Of a DNA stretch of 64,000 bases, positions 38,025 to 47,404 are shown in pieces; position 1 is the first letter of the stretch, and the number at the start of each line of letters is the position of its first letter. The stretch comes from Vibrio jasicida CAIM 1864 = LMG 25398 (GTDB lineage Bacteria; Pseudomonadota; Gammaproteobacteria; Enterobacterales; Vibrionaceae), in the NCBI RefSeq assembly GCF_000400365.1, contig NZ_BAOG01000052.1, positions 23,267 through 87,266 on the forward strand, written 5' to 3'. The position numbers and the translations under genes are program-made. The notes beneath the pieces were generated by a model that was not told the origin of the DNA, searched no databases, and was given only the letters and a program-made list of their open reading frames with translations.

Positions 38025-39950
38025 GTGTCTGCTTCAACCGTATTTAAGCTAAGCCCACTTACCATCGCGCTTTTAGTGGCGTCACAAGCGACTTACGCCA
38101 AGGATGATATGGAAGTTATCGAGGTGACTGGTCACACACCGGAAGGTGTCGATATCTCGATAGACTCTGACCAACTAGCAAAATCCCAAGCTCAAGATCT
38201 TAATGATATTTTCAGAAAGGATGCCGAAGTCAGTGTCGGTGGCTCATCAGGTATTTCTCAAAAGATCTACGTCCGAGGTCTAGAAGATACGATGCTGAAT
38301 GTCTCTATCGATGGTGCAGAACAATCCGGTAACCTATTTCACCACCAAGGCCGATTATCGATCGAGCCAGAGCTGCTTAAGCAAGTCGATGTGAGTGCAG
38401 GCGCCGGACGAGCAACAGACGGCCCTGGTGCACTTGGCGGCGCAATTAAATTCACCACAAAAGATGCACACGATCTACTCGCTGCAGACCAAACCTACGG
38501 TGCAATGTTGAAAGGTGGCTACTACACCAACAATGAAGGCTACAAAGTATCGGCAAGTCTTTATGGTGAAGTCGCCGATCAACTTGGTTTGTTGGCATCA
38601 TTCGGTTACATCGATGGTGACAATATTCAAGATGGCAAAGGTAAAGAGCAGCATTATACAGCGCTAGAACAGCAAGTTGCCCTCCTTAAACTATCCGGTC
38701 AACTCAATGATGAACACTACCTCTCAGTAAGCTACGACTATCGTAATGACGATGGACGACGCTTGAATCGCCCGCACTTCCAACCAAGTTTCAAAAACGA
38801 ACCTTTAGACCAAGAGACGGACCGCTCGACATTCACCTTAAACCACAAATACAGCGCGAGTGACCTATTCAATCTCGATACGACCTTCTACTACACGGAC
38901 AGTCGTCTTGCCCACAAAGATCACCCACGTTGGGGAACGAGCGATGGCTCAATTCAAACTTCTGGCGTGAAGATCTTCAACACTAGCAAACTCACCGATC
39001 ATACTTTGGTTTACGGCCTAGATTACAAGAAAGACAAATCAGAATTTGAGACCAATTACGATGGTAAAAAGGATGATGAAGAGAAAGGCACTGTCTACGG
39101 TTTGTTTGTTCAAGACGACTGGATGCTGACAGACGCTCTCATTCTCACCGCTGGTGCTCGTTATGATTGGTATGAACTGACCGACAACATGGACCAAGAC
39201 TTTGACTCAAGTGGTTTTAGCCCTAACGTTGGTATCAATTACAACGCCTTTGAAGGTTTGAACCTATTCGCGAGCTATGCGGAAGCGTTTCGTGGGCAAC
39301 AAATCAAAGAGTTATTTGTCATCGACTACCGCGAAAATGATCCAAACCGTAAGCCAGAGGAAGCGCGCAACCTAGAGCTGGGTGCAAACTACCAATATGA
39401 CGAATTCTTTGCTGGCTTAACCTTCTTTGACAGTACCATCAAAGATGTCGTCACCAATCAAGGGGCCGTGTACACCAATGTTGGCGATTTAGATAATCAA
39501 GGCATCACCGCTTACCTAGGTTATGCGATTTCAGATGTGTCAGCTCGCTTGAGCTACAACCAATCACGCCCAGAACTCAACGGCACTCCACTTTCGGATG
39601 ATGACTCTACCCTAGGCACATCTATCGGTGACACTTGGGTGCTTGATCTGATCTATCAGCCGATGGAAACACTGGAGTTTGGCTGGAATGCTCGATTTGT
39701 TGAACGTCTAACCGACGTGGCAGATCCAACCGTTCATCCAGAAAAGCCTGGCTACGGCGTACACGATGTTTACGCATATTGGATGCCACTCGCTGACGAA
39801 GAGTTATCTCTAACGCTGTCTGTTAAGAACGTATTCGACAAATACTACTTTGACCATGCGTCGTACATGGAATACATCGGCAGTCCTGTCGCCCAAGGCT
39901 ATGCAAGCCCGGGGCGAGACTTCCGCTTTAACGTGACTTACTCGTTCTAG
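38025..39950 (+). CDS. TonB-dependent outer-membrane receptor
   Basis: I chose GTG 38025: GGAGGT lies five bases before it, and the protein then begins directly with a signal peptide (cut near ATYA, residue 25); ATG 38013 sits on top of that ribosome site. The 641-residue mature barrel has a TonB box region (MEVIEVTG), a plug (KIYVRGLEDTMLNVSIDG, GPGALGGAIKFTTK), a FRAP-like segment (AEAFRGQQIKELF) and an NPxL-like PEEARNLELG. These fit the heme/hemoglobin-siderophore receptor group. The ligand is not certain. Regulated by the Fur-like box and perhaps by the adjacent two-component system. Confidence 0.88.
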   Translation: MSASTVFKLSPLTIALLVASQATYAKDDMEVIEVTGHTPEGVDISIDSDQLAKSQAQDLNDIFRKDAEVSVGGSSGISQKIYVRGLEDTMLNVSIDGAEQSGNLFHHQGRLSIEPELLKQVDVSAGAGRATDGPGALGGAIKFTTKDAHDLLAADQTYGAMLKGGYYTNNEGYKVSASLYGEVADQLGLLASFGYIDGDNIQDGKGKEQHYTALEQQVALLKLSGQLNDEHYLSVSYDYRNDDGRRLNRPHFQPSFKNEPLDQETDRSTFTLNHKYSASDLFNLDTTFYYTDSRLAHKDHPRWGTSDGSIQTSGVKIFNTSKLTDHTLVYGLDYKKDKSEFETNYDGKKDDEEKGTVYGLFVQDDWMLTDALILTAGARYDWYELTDNMDQDFDSSGFSPNVGINYNAFEGLNLFASYAEAFRGQQIKELFVIDYRENDPNRKPEEARNLELGANYQYDEFFAGLTFFDSTIKDVVTNQGAVYTNVGDLDNQGITAYLGYAISDVSARLSYNQSRPELNGTPLSDDDSTLGTSIGDTWVLDLIYQPMETLEFGWNARFVERLTDVADPTVHPEKPGYGVHDVYAYWMPLADEELSLTLSVKNVFDKYYFDHASYMEYIGSPVAQGYASPGRDFRFNVTYSF

Positions 39951-39993
39951 GTTTGTCTCTTACTTTGGCATTGAGCTAACAATAACAACCCGG

Positions 39994-40020
39994 AAATCGG
40001 AGCAATTTGCTCCGATTTTT
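39994..40020 (+). terminator. Rho-independent terminator of the TonB receptor gene
   Basis: Stem AAATCGGAGC/GCTCCGATTT with loop AATTT and a T run. Confidence 0.88.
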
Positions 40021-40080
40021 GGTATTTGGCGGCTTATTTTGCTTTAATTAACGCAAATTCAATTTACTCAAAATAACTCA

Positions 40081-42438
40081 ATGAATTTACGTTTAATTTT
40101 TACACTGTGTATCGCCACTCTGTTTGCAGGTTGTGCGACCTATGCGGGCCTAAACTACGACAAACTGTTTGGCCCTGAAGAAGTGCGTGAGCGTACTGTT
40201 GCTATTGAAACGCCCCAAGCGGACTTCTTTCAACATGAAGTAAAACCTATCGTCGATAATCGATGTGTGGTTTGTCACGCCTGCTACGATGCCCCTTGCC
40301 AGTTAAAACTCTCTTCCGTAGAAGGCATCGACCGTGGTGCAAGCAAAGCTTTGGTTTACGAAGGCACACGCTTGACCGCAGCAGCCCCAACTCGCTTATT
40401 TGAAGACGCGCAAACTACGCAAGAATGGCGTGATGCTGGCTTCCATCCTGTGCTCAACGAGCGTGAGCAGAGCATGACGGCTAATATGGATGCAGGTTTG
40501 ATTGCTCGTATGTTGCAACAAAAGAAACGTCATCCACTCCCTGATCAAGTTCAATTAGAAGGCTTCGATTTTTCTATCGACCGTGAACAAACGTGTCCGA
40601 CGATAGAAGAGTACGCAAAATACGAACAAGACAACCCGACATGGGGAATGCCTTTCGGGATGCCGAACTTAACAGCGATAGAATATCAAACGCTCATGCT
40701 TTGGCTGGAAAATGGCGGCATCATGAATGCGCATATCCCGCTTTCCGAGCAACAAAAAGCAGAGGTTCAGAAATACGAGACGCTGCTGAACAAGAGTTCT
40801 CGCAAAAACCAGCTCGCCGCTCGTTATATTTACGAACACCTTTTCTTATCGCACCTGTTCTTTTCTGAGCTGGACGGTGAGCAACCTCGCTTCTTCACTC
40901 TCGTGCGATCTTCGACGCCACCGGGAGAGCCAGTAAAACGCATCACAACGCGTCGTCCGTATGATGATCCGGGGGTTGAACGTGTGTACTACCGAATCAT
41001 TCCTGAGCAAGGCACTATTGTAGATAAGACGCACATGCCGTTTGCGCTGAACAAACAACGTATCGAGAACTGGAAAAAATGGTTCATTGATGCCGATTAT
41101 GAAGTAGCAAAATTACCAAGCTACGAGCCTGAAATCGCCGCAAACCCAATGACCGCATTCATCGATTTGCCTGTGAAGTCTCGCTTCAAGTTCATGTTGG
41201 ACAACGCTCAGAACACCATCATGGCTTACATCAAAGGTCCGGTATGTCGTGGTCAGCTGGCATTAAATGTAATTAATGATCGCTTCTGGGTATTCTTCCT
41301 AGACCCAGACAAGGCCGACATTCCTGAAGTCAACGAATTCTACCGCTCACAAGCAGCGAACCTAAAACTTCCCGGCGAGCTTGAAAGCAATACTGTGCCA
41401 GTAACCAACTGGGTGAAATACTCGCGTCAGCAAGCACGCTACCTAGAAGCCAAATCTGACTTCATCAACAAGTGGTTTAAGAACGGTGAGCACCTATCGA
41501 CCGACGTAATTTGGGACGGCAACGGTACAAATCCGAATGCAGCTCTTACGGTCTTCCGTCACTTTGACAGCGCGTCAGTAGTGCAAGGTTTGGTGGGCGA
41601 ACAACCGAAAACGGCTTGGGTTTTGGACTATGCTCTGCTTGAACGTATCCACTACCTACTTGTTACCGGCTTCGATGTTTACGGTAACTTTGGCCACCAG
41701 CTGATTACCCGCATGTTCATGGACTTCTTACGCCTTGAAGGGGAAAGTAACTTTATTGCCCTACTTCCTGCTGATATGCGCCACCAAGAACATTCAAGCT
41801 GGTATCAGGACCAACCGCGTCAACTAAGCGACTTCTTACAACGCAACGTGGCACCATTTAGCCAACCGACCAGTGTTGTGTATCACACCGACGATCCTAA
41901 ATCGGAGCTATTAGATATTCTGCGCAAGCAAGTATCACCTATCTTGTTGCCACGATACGACATCGTCGATACCGCGCTGACCGTAGAGAATGAGCAGCAG
42001 TTGGCGAGCATCAACCAAGTTCGTGGGGAAGGGCTAAAAACGGTACCGCAAATCACGATGCTAATGGTGCGCAGCAAATCCGGTGAGGATGAGCTTTTCA
42101 CTCTTATTCATAATAACGCTCACATCAACATTTCTAGCTTGTTTAATGAGGAGAGCAATCGAGACTTTGCGAAAGATGACATGACCATTGTTCGAGGTGT
42201 GGTTGGCAGCTATCCAGCAGCGTTTTTCTCAATCGAAGAAGATCAAGTAAAAGAATTTGTCGATCAATTTAGCACCCTTAAATCCGAGGATGATTACGTT
42301 AAGTTACTGGATAATTTTGCTATTCGCCGAAGCTCAGAAAAGTTCTGGCCATTTAGCGATCGTATCCACGATTGGTATCGTACAAAACAACCGATCGAAT
42401 TTGGTTTACTTGACTATAATCGTTTTGAGAATCGATGA
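40081..42438 (+). CDS. cti: Fatty acid cis/trans isomerase
   Basis: A 785-residue protein that fits Cti: a lipoprotein-like signal (FAGC, Cys18), a c-type heme motif CVVCH at Cys62-His66 followed by ACYDAPC, and conserved blocks such as YYRIIPEQG and VTGFDVYGNFGHQL. Cti converts cis to trans double bonds in membrane phospholipids in the periplasm, a fast response to solvents or heat. It is preceded by a terminator, so it has its own promoter, and is followed after 18 bases by a small gene. Confidence 0.9.
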   Translation: MNLRLIFTLCIATLFAGCATYAGLNYDKLFGPEEVRERTVAIETPQADFFQHEVKPIVDNRCVVCHACYDAPCQLKLSSVEGIDRGASKALVYEGTRLTAAAPTRLFEDAQTTQEWRDAGFHPVLNEREQSMTANMDAGLIARMLQQKKRHPLPDQVQLEGFDFSIDREQTCPTIEEYAKYEQDNPTWGMPFGMPNLTAIEYQTLMLWLENGGIMNAHIPLSEQQKAEVQKYETLLNKSSRKNQLAARYIYEHLFLSHLFFSELDGEQPRFFTLVRSSTPPGEPVKRITTRRPYDDPGVERVYYRIIPEQGTIVDKTHMPFALNKQRIENWKKWFIDADYEVAKLPSYEPEIAANPMTAFIDLPVKSRFKFMLDNAQNTIMAYIKGPVCRGQLALNVINDRFWVFFLDPDKADIPEVNEFYRSQAANLKLPGELESNTVPVTNWVKYSRQQARYLEAKSDFINKWFKNGEHLSTDVIWDGNGTNPNAALTVFRHFDSASVVQGLVGEQPKTAWVLDYALLERIHYLLVTGFDVYGNFGHQLITRMFMDFLRLEGESNFIALLPADMRHQEHSSWYQDQPRQLSDFLQRNVAPFSQPTSVVYHTDDPKSELLDILRKQVSPILLPRYDIVDTALTVENEQQLASINQVRGEGLKTVPQITMLMVRSKSGEDELFTLIHNNAHINISSLFNEESNRDFAKDDMTIVRGVVGSYPAAFFSIEEDQVKEFVDQFSTLKSEDDYVKLLDNFAIRRSSEKFWPFSDRIHDWYRTKQPIEFGLLDYNRFENR

Positions 42439-42456
42439 TGATTTAAGGGGGTTCTC

Positions 42457-42648
42457 ATGAGTATCCGAGACAACATCGCCGCTCTCGAGCAACAGATATA
42501 CGTTGCCTGCTCAGAGGGGGATTACGACACGGTCAACATGCTTGAGCACCAACTCGAATACTTGCGTGGCAGAATGGAACATCCGTTCGAAGATGATCCT
42601 TATGCTCTAGACACTCGGTTCGAGTGGGAAGATGATCTGACCGAATAG
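42457..42648 (+). CDS. Small acidic protein behind cti, unknown function
   Basis: A 63-residue soluble, very acidic protein with a helical N-terminal part (IAALEQQIYVACSEGDYDTV). A strong AAGGGGG site precedes the start. It lies 18 bases behind cti and is closed by a strong terminator, so the two are probably co-transcribed. I do not recognise the family. Confidence 0.7.
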   Translation: MSIRDNIAALEQQIYVACSEGDYDTVNMLEHQLEYLRGRMEHPFEDDPYALDTRFEWEDDLTE

Positions 42649-42649
42649 A

Positions 42650-42681
42650 AAAAACCTCCGGCGCAAACCGGAGGTTTTTGT
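42650..42681. terminator. Bidirectional terminator between the cti operon and torS
   Basis: Perfect 12-bp stem AAAAACCTCCGG/CCGGAGGTTTTT with loop CGCAAA, flanked by A and T runs, between convergent genes. Confidence 0.92.
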
Positions 42682-42729
42682 TTTTAGCCCACGAGCTAAC
42701 CGCAAGACGCAAGGCGCATCACACGCCTT

Positions 42730-45693
42730 TTATTCTGCCATCAAACGGTCAAGTGCAACGACCGAATCGGTCACTTGCTTCTTAATAATGTCTTGCTCGC
42801 TTGAGTATACTTCTAATGGTTCTAATGCAATTTCAATGCTTTGGCAGGTATCCATCAATGCCGTCAAACCTAAGCTGCCTGCACTGCCTTTCAACTTGTG
42901 AGCAAGATCTTTTACTGCTCGGCTATCGCCATTATCCGCAGATGTTTCCATCTGACTCAGTACGTCAGTACTGGTTTGTCTAAACAAGTCGATGATGTGC
43001 AGCATTTTCTCTCTGCCCAAGATCTTCATGTCTGACTGAATCACATTCGGATTGATGATAACCATTGCTGGATCCTCTGCTGTCGGCTCATTGATGACCG
43101 GTGTCTCGTTAATATCAGTGATTGTTATCGTCTCATCCTGAGGGGCACACTTGCTCATTTGGGGCAGCAAAAGCTGTTTGCCATCTAACATGTCTTGAAT
43201 AAGCGTAGCAAGTGCTTCTTTTTCCATTGGTTTCGGTAAGTAGCCATCGAAACCCGCTGCTAAGTAGCTTTCTACTTCTTCAGCAAATACGTGAGCAGAA
43301 ACCGCAACCATTGGTGTTGGTGCAAGTGCTTTCTCTGTTGGTTTGTTACTTTCTATGTGTTTCAGTCGATGAATCAAGTCAGTGCCATTACAGTCAGGTA
43401 AATTAATATCGACTAATGCGATATCGAAGTCCTGTTTTTGCATGATTCGTTCCGCTTGCGCACCATCTTCCGCCATGACGACTTCATGCCCCATGCTTTC
43501 TAAGAAACCTTCCGCAACCACCCGATTTACCGGATTATCTTCGACAATGAACACCTTCGCTTTGATCTTGCACCGTGCACTCGCAATAGAAACGGTTTCA
43601 ACTGGTTCACTTTCCTCCAAAGGAATCGAGAACCAGAAACGGCTACCATAGCCTTCATCAGAGTCAACGTCCAGACGTCCACCCATGGCTTGAATAATAC
43701 GGCGGCTAATGGCTAAACCTAAACCTGTACCACCAGTTTGATTTAAACCACCTTCCGCTTGGGTGAAGGCATCAAACAACGTCTTCTGGTCTTTTTTCGC
43801 AATGCCAATTCCGGTATCTGAGACTTCAAATAAAACTTGTGATTCGTCTTCTGGATTCAAGCTGACGTAGATATCAATCTCCCCCTCCTCAGTAAACTTA
43901 ATCGCGTTACCGACTAAGTTATTCAACACTTGGTTGATACGTGTCACGTCACCTTTCCAATAACGACCTACATCGCTTTCAATATGGTAAGAAAAGAGCA
44001 GCTTCTTCTCTTGTGCCTTACCGTTCATTAGCTGGAAAGTGTCTTCAACGATCTGATGCAAGTCGAAACCTAAACTTCGTATCTCTAAGTGCCCGGCTTC
44101 GATTTTGGAGTAATCTAAAACGTCATTTAAGATCGCCAATAGAGTTTTACCACTGCGGTTGATGATCTCTGCATAACGCTTTTGAATTGGGTTTAGCCCT
44201 GAGTCTATTAACAGGCGAGCGGTTCCAAGCACTCCATTCATCGGTGTCCGAATTTCATGACTCATTGTTGCCAAGAAAGCAGACTTCGCACGGCTAGCTT
44301 GTTCGGCTTGTTTCCGCGCTTTCGCGTGGTTAAGCACCTCTTCATTTAAGCGACGGTTTGCTTGTTTCAACTGAGAGGTACGTTGCTCGATCAACTCTTC
44401 TAGGTGCTCTTTGTGTTCTTCTAATTCTCGCTTAGCTTGCGCTTCGCCTTCGGCCACGACTTTAAGCGCTTGCGCAGTGTTACGTGCCGTAATGATCGCC
44501 TGCCCCATATGTGCAAGTTCGTCTTTGCCTTTTACTTCTAACTCAACCGCCAAATTACCTTGTGCAACCGACAATAGCGCTGCCGAGTATTCCCCCAGAC
44601 GCTTAACCACCGAAACATACACGACACGCCACAAGATCAAGACAACTATGATCAAACCAATGATAGAAATCACCGTCAGGGACCACTGTGCGAACTTCAA
44701 GGTATTCGTAAGCTCATCGACAGCCACACGTGTCGTTTGGTTTGAGTCATCCACCAGCTTGTTGACGGTACCATTTAGCTCAGAGAAGAGCTGTAACGTC
44801 CCCTGCATTAACTCTTGAGACTGCTCGTTGTTTTCGTATTGTTGAAGCAGGATAGTAAACACAACTTGTCGTTTACCCAGCTCTTTCAGTAGTTGCCCCA
44901 TCTGCTCTGAGCGAGTCGGGTCTTCTACCGCCAATACACGTCGCTTCATGATTTTTAGATTGTCTTCAAACTCAGTTTGGATTTGTTGAATACGATCCAC
45001 ATTGGTGAGGGTGCGAGCTTCTTCAATCTGGTTGAGCATCTTAAACGCCAATAAGTGCAATTCATGCAGTCGCTCAGTCAGATCGAGATCGACTTCTACG
45101 AGCGCATCCAAAGCTTGGTAAACTTGAGCTTTTTTGTTGGTTTCAAGAAGGTCATAAATATGAGTGACGTTAGCAACCGCGATCGTACTGGTGTTTTGAA
45201 CTTGGGTGCGAGTCAGTTGCTCAAGCTCTTCACTCAATAAGCGCATTTCTTCTACGCGCGTATCGATCTCTTTGGCGAGCCACAGCTTTCTTTCTACCGT
45301 CACACCCAATTCAGCTAGATTATTGATGACGTTTTGGACGTGATTTTCTAAGGTTTCGAGTAAATCAGCGTCAAACGACTCGCCACCCAGTTCTTTGATG
45401 TGAGTAAGCAGCGATTCAAGCTGATCAAACAGCACTCGTCCCGCCTCTTTACGCTCTTGTTCATTTTGCGCATTCGACAACATTTGCACCGATGAAATAA
45501 TGCGAGTGCTGAGCTCCGAAACTTGTCGAGCTTCAATCATTGCCGGTATGGCAGCGTCCACCACGTTCCTTTCTGTTTTTGCCACCAGAGAAAACCCTGA
45601 TACACCGATTAGCGCAGACAGCATGACCAGCATTGCCATCGCAATGAAAGACAATAACAGTTTGCGACCGATGCTTGCGGTAGCTAGCAACAT
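42730..45693 (-). CDS. torS: Hybrid sensor kinase TorS
   Basis: A 987-residue hybrid kinase: membrane helix 10-35, a long helical periplasmic sensor to about 335, membrane helix 338-360, HAMP, a coiled-coil linker, HisKA with His479 (ATMSHEIRTPMNGV), ATPase (GGTGLGLAIS), receiver with Asp762 (LVDINLP) and an HPt domain with His932 (AHKLKGSAGS). TorS senses TMAO through the periplasmic protein TorT and phosphorelays to TorR. The divergent torT gene at 45782 fixes the identity. AGGA precedes the start. No torR or torCAD is in the window. Confidence 0.9.
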   Translation of the reverse strand: MLLATASIGRKLLLSFIAMAMLVMLSALIGVSGFSLVAKTERNVVDAAIPAMIEARQVSELSTRIISSVQMLSNAQNEQERKEAGRVLFDQLESLLTHIKELGGESFDADLLETLENHVQNVINNLAELGVTVERKLWLAKEIDTRVEEMRLLSEELEQLTRTQVQNTSTIAVANVTHIYDLLETNKKAQVYQALDALVEVDLDLTERLHELHLLAFKMLNQIEEARTLTNVDRIQQIQTEFEDNLKIMKRRVLAVEDPTRSEQMGQLLKELGKRQVVFTILLQQYENNEQSQELMQGTLQLFSELNGTVNKLVDDSNQTTRVAVDELTNTLKFAQWSLTVISIIGLIIVVLILWRVVYVSVVKRLGEYSAALLSVAQGNLAVELEVKGKDELAHMGQAIITARNTAQALKVVAEGEAQAKRELEEHKEHLEELIEQRTSQLKQANRRLNEEVLNHAKARKQAEQASRAKSAFLATMSHEIRTPMNGVLGTARLLIDSGLNPIQKRYAEIINRSGKTLLAILNDVLDYSKIEAGHLEIRSLGFDLHQIVEDTFQLMNGKAQEKKLLFSYHIESDVGRYWKGDVTRINQVLNNLVGNAIKFTEEGEIDIYVSLNPEDESQVLFEVSDTGIGIAKKDQKTLFDAFTQAEGGLNQTGGTGLGLAISRRIIQAMGGRLDVDSDEGYGSRFWFSIPLEESEPVETVSIASARCKIKAKVFIVEDNPVNRVVAEGFLESMGHEVVMAEDGAQAERIMQKQDFDIALVDINLPDCNGTDLIHRLKHIESNKPTEKALAPTPMVAVSAHVFAEEVESYLAAGFDGYLPKPMEKEALATLIQDMLDGKQLLLPQMSKCAPQDETITITDINETPVINEPTAEDPAMVIINPNVIQSDMKILGREKMLHIIDLFRQTSTDVLSQMETSADNGDSRAVKDLAHKLKGSAGSLGLTALMDTCQSIEIALEPLEVYSSEQDIIKKQVTDSVVALDRLMAE

Positions 45694-45781
45694 ATTTTCC
45701 TGACCTTAATATTCGTGTTCGGCGACATATTACGTTATATTTTGCAGTGTTTACTTAATCTATGCCAACGAACTTCATTTC

Positions 45782-46786
45782 ATGGTTATAAATCAGCGCT
45801 CATTTCGCACAATTTTCAAGCATTCAGCTCTCGCAATGTCACTTTTCGCTTCAGTGCCAGCTTTTGCGACAGAGAAAGTCTGTGCTATTTACCCTCATTT
45901 AAAGGACTCATACTGGTTATCAGTAAACTATGGAATGGTTTCCGAAGCGGAAAAACTTGGTATCAACCTTCGTGTTTTAGAGGCTGGTGGTTACCCAAAC
46001 AAAACTCGCCAAGAGCAACAACTGGCTTTGTGTACCCAATGGGGTGCAGATGCCATTATTCTTGGAACGGTCGATCCACAAGCTTACGAACACAACCTGA
46101 AAAACTGGATAGGCAATACGCCCGTGTTTGCGACCGTAAACCAACTTGAACTCGATCAAGAACAAAAACAGCTACTTCAAGGTGAAGTTGGTGTTGATTG
46201 GTATTGGATGGGTTACGAAGCAGGTAAGTTCCTCGCAGACAAACATCCGAAAGGGTCAGGCAAAACCAACATCGCTTTATTGCTTGGACCAAGAACACGT
46301 GGCGGAACAAAACCGGTAACAACGGGGTTTTATGAAGCGATCAAAGACAGCGACATTAACATCGTCGATTCCTACTGGGCAGATAACGACAAAGAACTGC
46401 AACGCAATCTAGTCCAACGTGTGATTGATATGGGCAACATTGATTACATTGTTGGCAGCGCCGTTGCGATTGAGGCCGCAATCAGTGAATTACGCAGCGC
46501 GGGTAAAACCGAGGACATTGGTTTAGTTTCGGTTTACCTCAGCCATGGTGTTTACCGAGGTTTGTTGCGTCACAAAGTCCTATTTGCACCTACCGATAAA
46601 ATGGTCCAACAAGGCCGTTTATCAGTGATGCAAGCCGTGCATTATTTACGTCAGCAACCGTATGAGAAACATGCGTCACCAACCATTAAAGCGCTAACTC
46701 CGAAGACTCTTCATGACGACACAATTGAAGAATCGTTATCTCCGTCAGAATATAGGCCGACATTCAGCGTTAATGCAGTTGATTGA
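45782..46786 (+). CDS. torT: TMAO-binding periplasmic protein TorT
   Basis: A 334-residue protein with a signal peptide (SVPAFA, about residue 29) and a sugar-binding-protein-like fold. The stretch YPHLKDSYWLSVNYGM, then LRVLEAGGYP, and near the end VSVYLSHGVYRGL, LTPK and SLSPSEYRP, match E. coli TorT. It binds TMAO and signals through TorS. It is divergent from torS with 88 bp between, which must hold both promoters. Confidence 0.9.
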   Translation: MVINQRSFRTIFKHSALAMSLFASVPAFATEKVCAIYPHLKDSYWLSVNYGMVSEAEKLGINLRVLEAGGYPNKTRQEQQLALCTQWGADAIILGTVDPQAYEHNLKNWIGNTPVFATVNQLELDQEQKQLLQGEVGVDWYWMGYEAGKFLADKHPKGSGKTNIALLLGPRTRGGTKPVTTGFYEAIKDSDINIVDSYWADNDKELQRNLVQRVIDMGNIDYIVGSAVAIEAAISELRSAGKTEDIGLVSVYLSHGVYRGLLRHKVLFAPTDKMVQQGRLSVMQAVHYLRQQPYEKHASPTIKALTPKTLHDDTIEESLSPSEYRPTFSVNAVD

Positions 46787-46850
46787 TAGATAAAAAACGT
46801 GTTTTATTGGACAGCAACGAATTTAAAATCATAAAAATGGAAATAACTTG

Positions 46851-47306
46851 ATGCAAAAAAAGACTCGTACCATGCCAGCGCACAAACATGTGGCATTGGT
46901 TGCCCATGACAACTGCAAGCCTGAGCTACTTCGTTGGGTTAAAGAGAATAAAGAGAAACTGCAAAGCCACTTCTTGTACGCTACAGGCACGACTGGCCAC
47001 ATGCTAAGCAAGGAAACCGGTCTAGCAATCAAGAGCATGATCAGTGGCCCAATGGGCGGTGACCAACAACTTGGTGCTCTCATCTCTGAAGGCAACATCG
47101 ATGTACTCGTCTTCTTCTGGGACCCACTGAACGCCGTACCGCACGACCCAGATGTAAAAGCGCTGTTGCGTATTGCAAGCGTGTGGAACATTCCGGTCGC
47201 GACAAACCGCGCTACAGCTAAGTTCCTATTCAATTCCCCACTGATTGACCAAGAAGTGGACATTGAAGTGCCAGACTACGACGCTTACCTAGCAGAACGT
47301 ACATAA
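46851..47306 (+). CDS. mgsA: Methylglyoxal synthase
   Basis: A 151-residue enzyme that turns dihydroxyacetone phosphate into methylglyoxal plus phosphate, a bypass of lower glycolysis. His19 and Asp20 (VAHDN), Asp71 (GGDQQ) and His98 (VPHDPD) are the catalytic residues and GTTG binds phosphate; all are at the E. coli positions. ATG 46851 is preferred over TTG 46848. It faces helD with a terminator in between; helD and mgsA are also neighbours in enterics. Confidence 0.95.
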   Translation: MQKKTRTMPAHKHVALVAHDNCKPELLRWVKENKEKLQSHFLYATGTTGHMLSKETGLAIKSMISGPMGGDQQLGALISEGNIDVLVFFWDPLNAVPHDPDVKALLRIASVWNIPVATNRATAKFLFNSPLIDQEVDIEVPDYDAYLAERT

Positions 47307-47331
47307 GCTCTGAACGTTAAATCACACATAA

Positions 47332-47364
47332 AACAAAGGCGATACCGAGTATCGCCTTTGTTGT
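47332..47364. terminator. Bidirectional terminator between mgsA and helD
   Basis: 14-bp stem AACAAAGGCGATAC/GTATCGCCTTTGTT with loop CGA between two convergent genes. Confidence 0.88.
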
Positions 47365-47404
47365 TTCTAACCGAAAAGAAACGCTTCTAACGTGAAGTCT
47401 TTAT

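Noticed and set aside
38025..39950. Two-component system plus receptor as the known peuRSA enterobactin system
   Set aside because: Gene order fits but the receptor does not resemble IrgA-type proteins in plug or barrel, so the identity is not supported.
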